DNA of 64,000 nt, taken from contig NZ_AP019007.1 in NCBI RefSeq assembly GCF_009176645.1, positions 1,550,001-1,614,000 of the forward strand, in the 5' to 3' direction. The notes beneath the pieces were generated by a model. That model saw only the letters and a program-made list of their open reading frames with translations. It searched no databases and was not told the DNA's origin. This DNA comes from Enterobacter oligotrophicus (GTDB lineage Bacteria > Pseudomonadota > Gammaproteobacteria > Enterobacterales > Enterobacteriaceae). The translations under genes and the position numbers were made by a program. This document shows positions 24,998 through 34,256 of the stretch, in pieces (position 1 is the first letter of the stretch; every line of letters starts with the position of its first letter).

Positions 24998-25882
24998 ATG
25001 AGTGATACAACACAACGTACGAACGCTTTCCCGACGCCCCCTTTCCCTGAGCAGCCACAAACGCCTCCGGGCCTGGCCTCCGAAATGCAACCCGTCCCCG
25101 ATCACGGCGAAAAGAGTTATAAAGGAAATGGCCGCCTTGCCGGGAAAAAAGCGTTGATTACAGGTGGCGATTCGGGGATTGGCCGCGCGGTGGCTATCGC
25201 TTATGCCCGTGAAGGCGCAGACGTCGCCATCAATTACCTGCCGGAAGAAGAAAAAGATGCGAGTGAAGTTATTGCGCTGATCAAAGCGGAAGGACGTAAC
25301 GCGGTCGCGCTGCCTGGTGACGTCCGCGATGAGACGTTTTGCCAGAATCTGGTGGAAGATGCCGTCACAAAACTCGGCGGGCTGGATATTCTGGTGAATA
25401 ACGCAGGCCGTCAGCAGTACCGTGAGTCGCTGGAAGAGTTAACCACGGAAGACTTTGACGCAACGTTTAAAACCAACGTCTACGCCCCTTTCTGGATCAC
25501 TAAAGCGGCCTTGCGTCACCTGAAAGCGCCCGCTTCAATTATCAATACTTCGTCCGTCCAGGCGGTAAAACCGAGCGCAATTCTTCTCGACTACGCGCAG
25601 ACAAAAGCCTGTCTAGCGGTATTTACGAAAGCCTTAGCCAAACAGCTGGGTCCGAAAGGGATACGTGTGAATGCCGTTGCACCGGGGCCATACTGGACCG
25701 TTCTGCAATCCAGCGGCGGGCAGCCGATGGAAAAAGTGAAACATTTTGGCGAAGATTCACCGTTGGGGCGTCCGGGCCAGCCTGTAGAGATCGCGCCGCT
25801 GTATGTCACACTCGCGTCTGATGAGTGCTCATTTACGTCCGGGCAGGTCTGGTGTTCAGATGGGGGAGATGGTGTGATGTAA
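24998..25882 (+). CDS. yghA: YghA, NADP-dependent aldehyde reductase
   Basis: This 294-aa SDR has the long proline-rich N-terminal extension (PTPPFPEQPQTPPG) of the YghA/GsiB-associated group and the same length as E. coli YghA. The cofactor motif TGGDSGIG is at 55-62, NNAG at 134-137, and the catalytic residues are Ser186, Tyr199 and Lys203. It is expected to detoxify aldehydes and respond to general stress. AAAAGGAG precedes the ATG. The end lies 8 bp from the 3' end of the antisense tRNA-Gly gene. Confidence 0.92.
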   Translation: MSDTTQRTNAFPTPPFPEQPQTPPGLASEMQPVPDHGEKSYKGNGRLAGKKALITGGDSGIGRAVAIAYAREGADVAINYLPEEEKDASEVIALIKAEGRNAVALPGDVRDETFCQNLVEDAVTKLGGLDILVNNAGRQQYRESLEELTTEDFDATFKTNVYAPFWITKAALRHLKAPASIINTSSVQAVKPSAILLDYAQTKACLAVFTKALAKQLGPKGIRVNAVAPGPYWTVLQSSGGQPMEKVKHFGEDSPLGRPGQPVEIAPLYVTLASDECSFTSGQVWCSDGGDGVM

Positions 25883-25890
25883 GGAAATGC

Positions 25891-25964
25891 TGGAGCGGGC
25901 GAAGGGAATCGAACCCTCGTATAGAGCTTGGGAAGCTCTCGTTCTACCATTGAACTACGCCCGC
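25891..25964 (-). tRNA. glyU: tRNA-Gly (anticodon CCC)
   Basis: This is a 74-nt tRNA with encoded CCA. The acceptor stem GCGGGCG pairs with CGCCCGC, the anticodon loop is TTCCCAA between AGAGC and GCTCT, and the T-arm is GAGGGTTCGATTCCCTTC. It is essentially identical to E. coli glyU, next to ygeR as in E. coli. It reads GGG codons. Confidence 0.97.
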
Positions 25965-25981
25965 TTTGAGGTGCGTAAGGC

Positions 25982-26009
25982 ATTATAGACCTTACGCCTC
26001 CTCATACAA
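25982..26009 (-). promoter_or_regulatory. glyU promoter
   Basis: On minus, -35 TTGTAT (26009-26004), a 16-nt spacer and a perfect -10 TATAAT (25987-25982) are followed by a GC-rich discriminator, about 17 nt before the tRNA 5' end. The -10 falls in the loop of an 8-bp inverted repeat (25973-25997). Confidence 0.75.
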
Positions 26010-26044
26010 GCCTCTGCACAACTAAATGGCGATTAAATAATCAC

Positions 26045-26788
26045 TTAGCACTTCGGTTTGCTGCCCTGGGCCGGTAGATAGCGCTGCGGGTCAATAGCTG
26101 TCGCCTTATAACGTATCTGGAAATGCAGCTTCACTGTGTCCGTCCCCGTGCTGCCCATAGTCGCAATTTTTTGCCCCGCCTTCACGTTCTGTCCGTTGTT
26201 AACCAGCATTGTGTCGTTGTGCGCGTAAGCCGTAATGTAGTCTTCACCATGTTTAATCATGATCAGATTACCGTACCCGCGTAGCTGATTGCCGACGTAG
26301 ACCACTTTCCCGGCCCCGGATGCATAGACTGGCGTACCGCGTGCGGCTGCGATATCAATCCCTTTATTGCCACCTTCAGACAGAGAATACGGCACCACCA
26401 CTTTACCACTTGCAGGCCAAATCCAGCAGCGCTGTCCCACAGGGGGCCATGACGATTGCGGAACTGTGTAAGATGGCGTCACTTTCGCAGTTTTACCTTT
26501 TGAGGAAGATTTTTTGCCAGAGGACGAACTGCCCTTAACTTTCAGCTTCTGCCCTACCTCAATCGTATAGGGAGGCGAAATGTTATTCAGGCGTGCCAGA
26601 TCCTTCACGCTGGTCCCCGTCGCGCGTGAAATGCGGTACAGCGTGTCCCCGCGCTTAACGGTATAGACCGCGCCGGAATAGCTGCCCATATCCGAAGATT
26701 TACTGCCAGAACACCCCGCTAACAGTAACGCCAGCGTCAGGCAGAAAACGGCAGTGATAGGGTTTCTCGTCAGGCTTCCTGCAAACAA
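26045..26788 (-). CDS. ygeR: ActS (YgeR), LysM/LytM lipoprotein activating an amidase
   Basis: This 247-aa lipoprotein has a signal peptide with lipobox LLAGC (Cys26), a LysM domain (~41-84, [20 protein letters not shown]), a Ser/Lys linker, then a LytM/M23 domain (~135-247). The M23 zinc motifs are degenerate: Lys-Gly-Ile-Asp replaces His-x-x-x-Asp, and His-Phe-Gln replaces His-x-His. So it cannot be a peptidase and fits the E. coli role as activator of cell-wall amidases. The start is TTG 26788, 7 nt after GAGG, which aligns with the E. coli N-terminus (MSAGRL). Confidence 0.92.
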   Translation of the reverse strand: MFAGSLTRNPITAVFCLTLALLLAGCSGSKSSDMGSYSGAVYTVKRGDTLYRISRATGTSVKDLARLNNISPPYTIEVGQKLKVKGSSSSGKKSSSKGKTAKVTPSYTVPQSSWPPVGQRCWIWPASGKVVVPYSLSEGGNKGIDIAAARGTPVYASGAGKVVYVGNQLRGYGNLIMIKHGEDYITAYAHNDTMLVNNGQNVKAGQKIATMGSTGTDTVKLHFQIRYKATAIDPQRYLPAQGSKPKC

Positions 26789-26951
26789 AACAGATCCTCG
26801 GTCAGCATGAATGGCGCACTATGATAGCAGCCCATACTGATATGGGTCATGCCCTTTTCCGCTCTGCGAGCCAAACCGTACACATAAGAATGCAGTATAA
26901 TCATCCTGCTGATGGTGCTAAACCACTCGGCATTTTGGCACTGGAGCATCA

Positions 26952-27494
26952 ATGAGTATTCAAGAACACGTTATTTTGGTAAACGACCAGGGAAAGGTGA
27001 TTGGCACTCAGGAGAAGTATGCCGCCCATACATCTAACACTCCGCTACACCTTGCCTTCTCGTCCTGGCTTTTTAACGCCAGTGGCGAATGCCTGATCAC
27101 CCGACGTGCTTTAAGCAAAAAAGCGTGGCCCGGCGTCTGGACTAACTCCGTCTGCGGGCACCCGCAATCAGGCGAAGAGACTGAACAGGCGATTATCCGC
27201 CGCTGCCGCTTTGAAATCGGCGCAGAAATTACGGACCTCACGCCCATCGCCCCTGAATTTCGCTACCGTAAGACTGACCCGTCAGGGATCGTTGAAAACG
27301 AGATTTGCCCGGTCTTTGCCGCTCGCGTCAGCAATACCATTACACTCAATGACGATGAAGTGATGGAGTATCAGTGGGTGGAGCTGGAAGCTCTTTTCTG
27401 CGCGCTGGACGCAACGCCGTGGGCCTTTAGCCCGTGGATGGCCATGGAAGCAACCCTCGCCCGCGAGGCACTCCGCGCTTTTGCGGCGCAATAA
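26952..27494 (+). CDS. idi: Isopentenyl-diphosphate delta-isomerase
   Basis: This 180-aa Nudix-fold type I isomerase interconverts isopentenyl and dimethylallyl diphosphate. The catalytic Cys68 (NSVCGHP) and Glu117 (VENEICP) and metal ligands His26, His33, His70 and Glu115 are all present. A perfect -10 TATAAT at 26896-26901 lies 50 bp upstream, though no clear -35 is seen. It is divergent from ygeR and followed by a strong terminator. E. coli Idi is 182 residues. Confidence 0.95.
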   Translation: MSIQEHVILVNDQGKVIGTQEKYAAHTSNTPLHLAFSSWLFNASGECLITRRALSKKAWPGVWTNSVCGHPQSGEETEQAIIRRCRFEIGAEITDLTPIAPEFRYRKTDPSGIVENEICPVFAARVSNTITLNDDEVMEYQWVELEALFCALDATPWAFSPWMAMEATLAREALRAFAAQ

Positions 27495-27520
27495 AAAAGC
27501 CCCTTTCGGGGCTTTTTTTA
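27495..27520. terminator. Bidirectional terminator between idi and lysS
   Basis: The stem AAAAAGCCCC/GGGGCTTTTT has a TTTC loop and symmetric A and T runs. It serves both convergent genes. Confidence 0.9.
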
Positions 27521-27532
27521 CGTCTTTTCGAC

Positions 27533-29050
27533 TTATTTCACCGGGCGCATCGCCGGGAACAGGATCACGTCGCGGATGGTGTGGCTGTTGGTGAACAGCA
27601 TCACCATACGGTCAATACCAATACCCAGACCTGCAGTTGGCGGCAGGCCGTGCTCCAGTGCGGTCACGTAGTCTTCATCGAAGAACATCGCTTCGTCGTC
27701 GCCTGCGGCTTTCGCATCAACCTGATCCTGGAAGCGCTGCGCCTGATCTTCCGCATCGTTCAGCTCGCTAAAGCCGTTGCCGATTTCACGGCCACCAATG
27801 AAGAATTCGAAGCGGTCAGTGATTTCCGGATTCACATCGTTACGACGCGCCAGCGGAGAAACTTCAGCCGGGTATTCAGTGATGAAGGTTGGCTGAATCA
27901 GGTGCGCTTCTGCCACTTCTTCGAAGATCTCGGTCACGATACGGCCCAGACCCCAGCTCTTCTCAACTTTAATACCGATGCTTTCGGCGATCGCTTTCGC
28001 AGAGTCGAAGTTATCCAGGTCAGCCATCTCGGTTTCCGGACGGTATTTCTTGATCGCTTCACGCATGGTCAGCTTGACGAACGGCTTGCCGAAGTCGAAG
28101 ACTTCTTCACCGTATGGCACTTCGGTGGTGCCCAGAATGTCCTGCGCCAGGGTACGGAACAGGGATTCGGTCAGCTCGATCAGATCTTTGTAATCCGCAT
28201 ACGCCATATAGAGTTCCATCATGGTGAACTCTGGGTTATGACGAACGGAGATACCTTCGTTACGGAAGTTACGGTTGATTTCGAACACGCGGTCGAAACC
28301 ACCGACCACCAGACGCTTCAGGTACAGTTCCGGCGCGATACGCAGGTACATGTCGAGGTCCAGGGCGTTATGATGGGTGATGAACGGACGCGCAGACGCG
28401 CCGCCAGGGATCACCTGCATCATTGGTGTTTCCACTTCCATAAAGTCGCGGTTAACCATGAACTGGCGGATACCGGCCATGATCTGAGAGCGAATTTTGA
28501 AGGTCTTACGGGATTCATCGTTAGAGATGAGATCCAGATAACGCTGACGGTAGCGCGCTTCCTGATCCTGCAGGCCGTGGAACTTGTCCGGCAGCGGGCG
28601 CAGGGCTTTGGTCAGCAGACGCAGCTCGGTGCAGTGGATAGAGAGTTCACCGGTTTTGGTTTTGAACAGCTTGCCTTTCGCGCCCAGGATATCGCCCAGA
28701 TCCCACTTTTTGAACTGCTCGTTGTAGATGCCTTCCGGCAGGTCGTCACGGGAGACGTACAGCTGAATGCGGCCGCCAACGTCCTGCAGCGTCACGAAGG
28801 ACGCTTTACCCATAATACGACGGGTCATCATACGGCCAGCCACGGACACTTCAATGTTCAGCGCTTCCAGCTCTTCGTTCTCTTTACCGTCGAAGTCTGC
28901 GTGCAGTTGGTCTGAGGTGTGGTCACGACGAAAATCGTTCGGGAACGGCACGCCCTGCTCGCGCAGCGCTGCCAGCTTCTCGCGGCGGGTTTTCAGTTCA
29001 TTATTAAGATCGACTACCGCGTCAGCGCCCTGTGCTTGTTGTTCAGACAT
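27533..29050 (-). CDS. lysS: Lysyl-tRNA synthetase
   Basis: This is a 505-aa class II synthetase, the same length as E. coli LysS. An N-terminal OB-fold anticodon domain (~65-150) precedes the catalytic core, with motif 2 around the [20 protein letters not shown] block and motif 3 at [11 protein letters not shown] near the C-terminus. It forms an operon with prfB (9-nt gap), as in E. coli, which marks it as LysS rather than the stress-induced LysU. AGGAACC precedes the ATG. Confidence 0.97.
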   Translation of the reverse strand: MSEQQAQGADAVVDLNNELKTRREKLAALREQGVPFPNDFRRDHTSDQLHADFDGKENEELEALNIEVSVAGRMMTRRIMGKASFVTLQDVGGRIQLYVSRDDLPEGIYNEQFKKWDLGDILGAKGKLFKTKTGELSIHCTELRLLTKALRPLPDKFHGLQDQEARYRQRYLDLISNDESRKTFKIRSQIMAGIRQFMVNRDFMEVETPMMQVIPGGASARPFITHHNALDLDMYLRIAPELYLKRLVVGGFDRVFEINRNFRNEGISVRHNPEFTMMELYMAYADYKDLIELTESLFRTLAQDILGTTEVPYGEEVFDFGKPFVKLTMREAIKKYRPETEMADLDNFDSAKAIAESIGIKVEKSWGLGRIVTEIFEEVAEAHLIQPTFITEYPAEVSPLARRNDVNPEITDRFEFFIGGREIGNGFSELNDAEDQAQRFQDQVDAKAAGDDEAMFFDEDYVTALEHGLPPTAGLGIGIDRMVMLFTNSHTIRDVILFPAMRPVK

Positions 29051-29059
29051 GTTGGTTCC

Positions 29060-30158
29060 TCATAACCCTGCTTTCAAACTTGCTTCGATAAATTGATCCA
29101 GGCTGCCATCCAGCACCGCCTGCGTGTTACGGGTTTCTACACCGGTACGCAGGTCTTTGATGCGGGAGTCATCAAGGACATAAGAACGGATCTGGCTGCC
29201 CCAGCCGATGTCGGATTTGTTGTCTTCCATCGCCTGTTTCTCAGCATTTTTCTTCTGCATTTCCAGCTCATAAAGTTTCGCTTTCATCTGCTTCATGGCC
29301 TGGTCTTTGTTCTTATGCTGGGAACGGTCGTTCTGGCATTGCGTCACCAGCCCGGTCGGAATGTGGGTAATACGCACCGCAGATTCCGTTCGGTTAACGT
29401 GCTGACCACCCGCACCGGATGCGCGGTAAACGTCAATACGCAGGTCCGCCGGGTTGATTTCGATATCAATATCTTCGTCAACTTCCGGGTAGACAAACGC
29501 AGAGCTGAAGGAGGTATGACGACGGCCACCGGAGTCGAACGGGCTCTTACGCACCAGGCGATGAACGCCGGTTTCAGTGCGCAACCAGCCGTAAGCGTAA
29601 TCGCCAATAATCTTGATGGTGACGGATTTAATACCTGCCACTTCACCTTCAGACTCTTCAATAATTTCGGTTTTGAAGCCACGCGCTTCTGCCCAACGCA
29701 GATACATGCGCATCAGCATGCTGGCCCAGTCCTGCGCTTCAGTACCGCCGGAACCTGCCTGAATGTCGAGATAGCAGTCGGCGCTATCGTATTCACCGGA
29801 GAACATGCGGCGGAATTCGAGCTGTGCCAGCTTCTCTTCCAGAACGTCGAGTTCTGCTACGGCTTCGTTAAAGGTTTCTTCGTCATCGGCTTCAACGGCC
29901 AGCTCCAGCAGACCGGAAACATCTTCCAGGCCCTGAGCCATTTGATCCAGCGTATCGACGATAGCTTCGAGGGAGGAACGCTCTTTACCCAGCGCCTGTG
30001 CGCGTTCAGGTTCGTTCCAGACGTCCGGCTGTTCCAGCTCGGCGTTTACTTCTTCCAGACGCTCTTTCTTTGCATCATAGTCAAAGATACCCCCTAAGAA
30101 CGTCAGAGCGCTCCGTGAGGTCCTGAATGCGGTTTTTTACCGGATTAATTTCAAACAT
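29060..30158 (-). CDS. prfB: Peptide chain release factor 2, with programmed +1 frameshift
   Basis: RF2 releases peptides at UGA and UAA. The reading frame is split: codons 1-25 run from ATG 30158 to 30084, an in-frame TGA follows at 30083-30081, and translation resumes in the +1 frame at 30082 and runs to 29060, giving 365 residues as in E. coli. The recognition tripeptide Ser-Pro-Phe is at 205-207 and the GGQ catalytic motif at 250-252. Residue 246 is Ala, not the Thr of E. coli K-12. Cotranscribed with lysS. Confidence 0.97.
30080..30095 (-). other. RF2 autoregulatory frameshift site
   Basis: The minus strand reads AGG GGG TAT CTT TGA C. A Shine-Dalgarno-like AGGGGG lies 3 nt before the slippery CTT-TGA. 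Low RF2 lets the ribosome shift +1 at CTT and make full-length RF2; high RF2 terminates at TGA. Confidence 0.95.
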
Positions 30159-30248
30159 GGTCTGTTTTCTTTTTTCGACTAGTCAAAATGCGGTGATAAG
30201 AGCGGGATTGTACCGAATCCACGCCCTTTTTTATAGAGATTACTGACG

Positions 30249-31982
30249 CTAAATTGGCCAGATATTGTCGATGATAATCTGAAGGGAGCGGTTACCGCGA
30301 AACTCGTTAATATCGAGCTTATAAGCAAGTTCAACTTCGCGCACGCCGTTATCCGGCCAGACGGACGTGTCGACGTTGAATGCAATACCATCCAGCAACG
30401 GACCACCGCCAACCGGCTCCACCATCACTTTCAGGTGACGCTCGCCAACAATGCGCTGTTGCAGCAGACGAAAACGTCCATCGAACAGCGGTTCCGGGAA
30501 CATCTGCCCCCAGGGACCGGCATCGCGCAGCATTTGCGCCACGTCCATCGTCATCTCTGCCGCTGACAGTGCACCGTCGGACACCACTTCACCCTGTAGC
30601 AACGCGGGATCAATCCAGTCAGTGACCAGCTCGCCGAAGAGGCGCTGGAACTCATCGAACTTCGCCTCTTCCAGCGACAAACCTGCCGCCATCGCATGGC
30701 CGCCAAACTTAATCATCAGGCCCGGATAGAGCGTATCCAGACGCTCCAGCGCATCGCGCATGTGCAGCCCCTGAATCGAACGTCCAGAACCTTTCAGCGT
30801 GCCGTCGCCAGCGGGTGCAAACGCAATCACCGGCCGATGGAAACGCTCTTTAATGCGCGAAGCCAGAATGCCGACCACGCCCTGGTGCCACTCAGGATGG
30901 TACATCGCCAGTCCGCCCGGCAGCGTATCACCACTGCGCTCCAGCTTTTCACAGAGGGTCAGCGCTTCGGCCTGCATTCCCTGCTCAATCTCTTTGCGGG
31001 TCTGGTTCAGGGCGTCCAGCTCATTTGCCAGCACACGCGCTTCGCCGATGTTGTCACACAGCAGCAGCGCCACGCCGACGGACATATCGTCCAGCCTTCC
31101 CGCCGCGTTCAAACGTGGGCCGAGAGCAAAACCCAAATCGCTTGCCGCCAGCTTAAGCGGGTCGCGGTTGGAAATCTCCAGCAGCGCCTTAATCCCCGGA
31201 CGGCACTTGCCCGCCCGAATGCGGCTTAAACCCTGCCAGGTCAAAATACGGTTGTTGGTATCCAGCGGCACCACGTCTGCCACGGTGCCCAGCGCCACCA
31301 GATCGAGGTATTCCGCCAGGTTTGGCACGGCAATACCGCGCGACTCAAACCAGCCTTTATCCCGCAGCAGCGTGCGCAGTGCCAGCATCAGATAAAACGC
31401 CACGCCCACGCCCGCCAGTGATTTCGACGGAAAATCGCAGTCGCGCAGGTTCGGGTTGATGATCGCTTCGGCGGCTGGCAGGGTGTCACCCGGCAGGTGG
31501 TGATCGGTCACCAGCACCGGAATACCCAACTGGTGCGCACGCTCAACGCCGGAGTGAGAAGAAATGCCGTTGTCTACGGTCATGATCATCTGCGCACCGC
31601 GCGCATGCGCCTGATCAACCACTTCCGGGCTGAGGCCATAGCCATCTTCAAACCGGTTCGGCACCAGGTAGGTGACGTTATCGCAGCCCAGCGCGCGAAG
31701 GCTGAGCACGCTCAGGGCGGTACTGGTTGCACCGTCGGCATCGAAATCGCCCACTACCACAATCCGCGTCCCTTCCCGGAACGCGTCGTAGAGCATTTCA
31801 GTGGCTTTCTCAACACCGCTCAGTTGCTGCCAGGGCAGCATACCTTTAACGCTACGCTCCAGATCGCCCGCGGTACGCACACCACGGCTGGCATAGAGCC
31901 GCCGCAACAACGGCGGAAGATCGGCGGGTAAATCAGCGCCTTCAACCGCGTCGCGGCGGCGCAATTTTATCGGGGCTTTCAC
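30249..31982 (-). CDS. recJ: Single-strand-specific exonuclease RecJ
   Basis: This 577-aa 5'-3' single-strand DNA exonuclease, the same length as E. coli, acts in RecF-pathway recombination, mismatch and base-excision repair. DHH phosphoesterase motifs include the first Asp motif in VVGDFDADGATST, TVDNGISS and VTDHHLPGD, with DHHA1 motif GGHAMAAG near residue 420. It lies in a row dsbC-recJ-prfB-lysS; the gap to dsbC is 5 nt, so the two are cotranscribed. The 90-nt gap to prfB leaves space for a prfB promoter. Confidence 0.97.
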   Translation of the reverse strand: MKAPIKLRRRDAVEGADLPADLPPLLRRLYASRGVRTAGDLERSVKGMLPWQQLSGVEKATEMLYDAFREGTRIVVVGDFDADGATSTALSVLSLRALGCDNVTYLVPNRFEDGYGLSPEVVDQAHARGAQMIMTVDNGISSHSGVERAHQLGIPVLVTDHHLPGDTLPAAEAIINPNLRDCDFPSKSLAGVGVAFYLMLALRTLLRDKGWFESRGIAVPNLAEYLDLVALGTVADVVPLDTNNRILTWQGLSRIRAGKCRPGIKALLEISNRDPLKLAASDLGFALGPRLNAAGRLDDMSVGVALLLCDNIGEARVLANELDALNQTRKEIEQGMQAEALTLCEKLERSGDTLPGGLAMYHPEWHQGVVGILASRIKERFHRPVIAFAPAGDGTLKGSGRSIQGLHMRDALERLDTLYPGLMIKFGGHAMAAGLSLEEAKFDEFQRLFGELVTDWIDPALLQGEVVSDGALSAAEMTMDVAQMLRDAGPWGQMFPEPLFDGRFRLLQQRIVGERHLKVMVEPVGGGPLLDGIAFNVDTSVWPDNGVREVELAYKLDINEFRGNRSLQIIIDNIWPI

Positions 31983-31987
31983 GCGGA

Positions 31988-32701
31988 TTATTTACCACCA
32001 GTCTGTTTCTGGTGCGCGTCGAGGAACGCTTTCATCTCTTGTGGCCCCTGATAACCCGGCACGACATAGCCATTGTTCAGTACGATAGCTGGCGTACCGG
32101 TCACGCCAAACTGCACACCCAGCGCGTAGTGGTTCGCGATATCGATGTCGCAGGATGCGGGCTTAACGCCTTTACCGCTCATCGCATCATCAAAGGCTTT
32201 GTTGCGATCTTTTGCACACCAGATGGCCTTCATGTCTTGTTCAGGCTGGCTCTGCACACCTGCGCGTGGGAAGGCAAGGTAACGCACGGTGATACCGAGC
32301 GCGTTATAGTCTTTCATCTCTTCATGCAGCTTGTGACAGTAGCCACAGGTGATGTCGGTAAAGACGGTAATCACGTGTTTTTCCTGCGCGGCTTTATAGA
32401 CAATCATCTCTTTTTCCAGCGCGTTCAGGTTTTTCATCAGCAGCTGGTTGGTCACGTTAACCGGCTGCGCGCCGCTCACGTCATACATCGGCCCCTGAAT
32501 GATGTGCTTCCCGTCTTCGGTCACGTACAGCACGCCGCTGTTGGTTAAGACGGTTTTCATGCCTGCAACCGGCGCAGGCTGAATGTCGCTGCTGGTCACG
32601 CCGAGTTTCGTCAGCGACTGTTTGATGGCTGCATCATCCGCATGGGCAAAACCGGTAAAGGAAGCTGCCAGCAGGGTGAACAGCGCGAAAGACTTTTTCA
32701 T
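31988..32701 (-). CDS. dsbC: Thiol:disulfide isomerase DsbC
   Basis: This 237-aa periplasmic protein reshuffles wrong disulfides and is kept reduced by DsbD. A signal peptide covers 1-21 (cleavage after Ala-His-Ala), followed by the dimerisation domain (~22-83) and a thioredoxin fold with active site Cys119-Gly-Tyr-Cys122. A second, structural cysteine pair and the cis-Pro in GTPAIV are present. I chose ATG 32701 with AGGATC upstream; the frame extends back to 32854 inside xerD. Together with scsBCD at 40 kb it gives the window two periplasmic thiol systems. Confidence 0.96.
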   Translation of the reverse strand: MKKSFALFTLLAASFTGFAHADDAAIKQSLTKLGVTSSDIQPAPVAGMKTVLTNSGVLYVTEDGKHIIQGPMYDVSGAQPVNVTNQLLMKNLNALEKEMIVYKAAQEKHVITVFTDITCGYCHKLHEEMKDYNALGITVRYLAFPRAGVQSQPEQDMKAIWCAKDRNKAFDDAMSGKGVKPASCDIDIANHYALGVQFGVTGTPAIVLNNGYVVPGYQGPQEMKAFLDAHQKQTGGK

Positions 32702-32729
32702 ATTTGATCCTGTTACAATTCGTCGGCAC

Positions 32730-33626
32730 TCACGCGCGTGGGTGGTGCTGTTGGTGTAGCTGCCGCAGGCGTTCCGTCGCGACATGGGTGTAAATTTGCG
32801 TCGTTGAAAGATCGCTGTGTCCCAGCAGCATCTGCACCACGCGTAAATCAGCACCGTGGTTTAGCAGATGCGTCGCGAAGGCATGACGCAAAACGTGCGG
32901 TGACAGCTTTTCACTGTCGATGCCTGCCAGTGTGGCGTAATGCTTAATGCGATGCCAGAACGTTTGTCGGGTCATCTGCTTCGCGCGCTGGCTGGGGAAC
33001 AAGACATCAATAGACACGCCGTTCAGGAGCCACGGTCGCCCGTGCTCCAGATATGTCTCCAGCCAGTACACTGCCTCTTCGCCCAGCGGCACCAGCCGTT
33101 CCTTGTTTCCTTTACCTATCACGCGCACCACGCCCTGACGCAGGCTGATGTCGCTCATCGTCAGGCCAACCAGTTCCGAAACGCGCAAGCCGGTAGCATA
33201 CAATAGTTCAAGCATGGCTTTATCGCGTAACTCCAGCGGCAGGTCAACTGCTGGTGACTGTAATAATCTCTCAACTTGTGCTTCGCTGAGATCTTTCGGC
33301 AGCCGCTGAGGCAGTTTAGGTGATGCCAGGAGTGCGCTGGGGTCATCGGCGCGGATCTTTTCACGGTAAAGATGCTGGAACAGGCGGCGCATCGCACTCA
33401 GCAGGCGCGCGGAGCTGGTGGCTTTATAGCCCCCTTCCATACGTTCGGCCAGCAACCCTTGCAGGTCATCGCTTTGTGCGTTCTCAAGCGTAAGATCTCT
33501 GTGCGCCAGCCACTCCACCAGCATGGTGAGGTCGCGGCGATAGGCACTGAGCGTATTCCCGGCCAGATTTTTCTCCAGCCACAGCGCGTCGAGAAACTGT
33601 TCAATGAGTGCGAGATCCTTTTCCAC
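32730..33626 (-). CDS. xerD: Site-specific tyrosine recombinase XerD
   Basis: This 298-aa recombinase, as in E. coli, acts with XerC and FtsK at dif to resolve chromosome dimers. The catalytic residues are in place: Arg148 (TGLRVSELVG), Lys172, the HxLRH block (SPHVLRHAFATHLL), then LLGHSDLSTTQIYTHV with the second His and the Tyr nucleophile. The start is GTG 33626, 5 nt after AGGGG. It is followed by dsbC at a 28-nt gap. This is the housekeeping recombinase, not a mobile-element integrase. Confidence 0.97.
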   Translation of the reverse strand: MEKDLALIEQFLDALWLEKNLAGNTLSAYRRDLTMLVEWLAHRDLTLENAQSDDLQGLLAERMEGGYKATSSARLLSAMRRLFQHLYREKIRADDPSALLASPKLPQRLPKDLSEAQVERLLQSPAVDLPLELRDKAMLELLYATGLRVSELVGLTMSDISLRQGVVRVIGKGNKERLVPLGEEAVYWLETYLEHGRPWLLNGVSIDVLFPSQRAKQMTRQTFWHRIKHYATLAGIDSEKLSPHVLRHAFATHLLNHGADLRVVQMLLGHSDLSTTQIYTHVATERLRQLHQQHHPRA

Positions 33627-33727
33627 AGCAGCCCCTTTGATTTTACAATCCGGCCATTATGCCTGATTGCCACCGGTTTCTGGTACACTACGCGCAATGT
33701 CATAGCAAGAATTGAGATAGTTACGCG

Positions 33728-34249
33728 ATGAATATTGGTCTGTTTTATGGTTCCAGCACCTGCTACACCGAAATGGCGGCAGAAAAAATTCGCGACATCA
33801 TTGGCCCGGAACTGGTAACGCTGCATAACCTGAAAGATGACGCACCCACGCTGATGGAGCAGTACGACGTATTGATCCTCGGCATCCCAACCTGGGACTT
33901 CGGTGAAATTCAGGAAGACTGGGAAGCCATCTGGGATCAGCTTGATGCGATCAACCTCGATGGCAAAATCATTGCGATGTACGGCATGGGCGATCAGTTG
34001 GGTTACGGCGAGTGGTTCCTCGACGCACTTGGCATGTTGCACGATAAACTGGCACCAAAAGGCGCGACGTTTATCGGCTACTGGCCAACGGAAGGCTACG
34101 AGTTCACCAGCAAAAAACCGATTATTGCCGACGGGCAGCTGTTTGTCGGGCTGGCACTGGATGAAACCAATCAGTACGATCTCAGCGACGAGCGCCTGCA
34201 AAACTGGTGCGAGCAGATCCTGGGTGAGATGGCCGAGAAGTTCAGCTAA
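33728..34249 (+). CDS. fldB: Flavodoxin 2 (FldB)
   Basis: This 173-aa FMN electron carrier, as in E. coli, has the phosphate loop [11 protein letters not shown] (residues ~9-19), Trp-Asp near 56 and the [13 protein letters not shown] segment typical of long-chain flavodoxins. In E. coli fldB is induced by superoxide through SoxRS and works with flavodoxin reductase. An extended -10 (TGGTACACT, ending ~33689) precedes it in the divergent gap with xerD. The ribosome site is weak. Confidence 0.95.
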   Translation: MNIGLFYGSSTCYTEMAAEKIRDIIGPELVTLHNLKDDAPTLMEQYDVLILGIPTWDFGEIQEDWEAIWDQLDAINLDGKIIAMYGMGDQLGYGEWFLDALGMLHDKLAPKGATFIGYWPTEGYEFTSKKPIIADGQLFVGLALDETNQYDLSDERLQNWCEQILGEMAEKFS

Positions 34250-34256
34250 CGCGCAT

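Noticed and set aside
15236..25890. Remnants of the ETT2 type III secretion island
   Set aside because: None of the genes between yqeG and glyU resembles secretion components.
27434..28915. 493-codon plus-strand frame opposite lysS
   Set aside because: Antisense of a conserved synthetase; no domain, and it overlaps the end of idi and a terminator.
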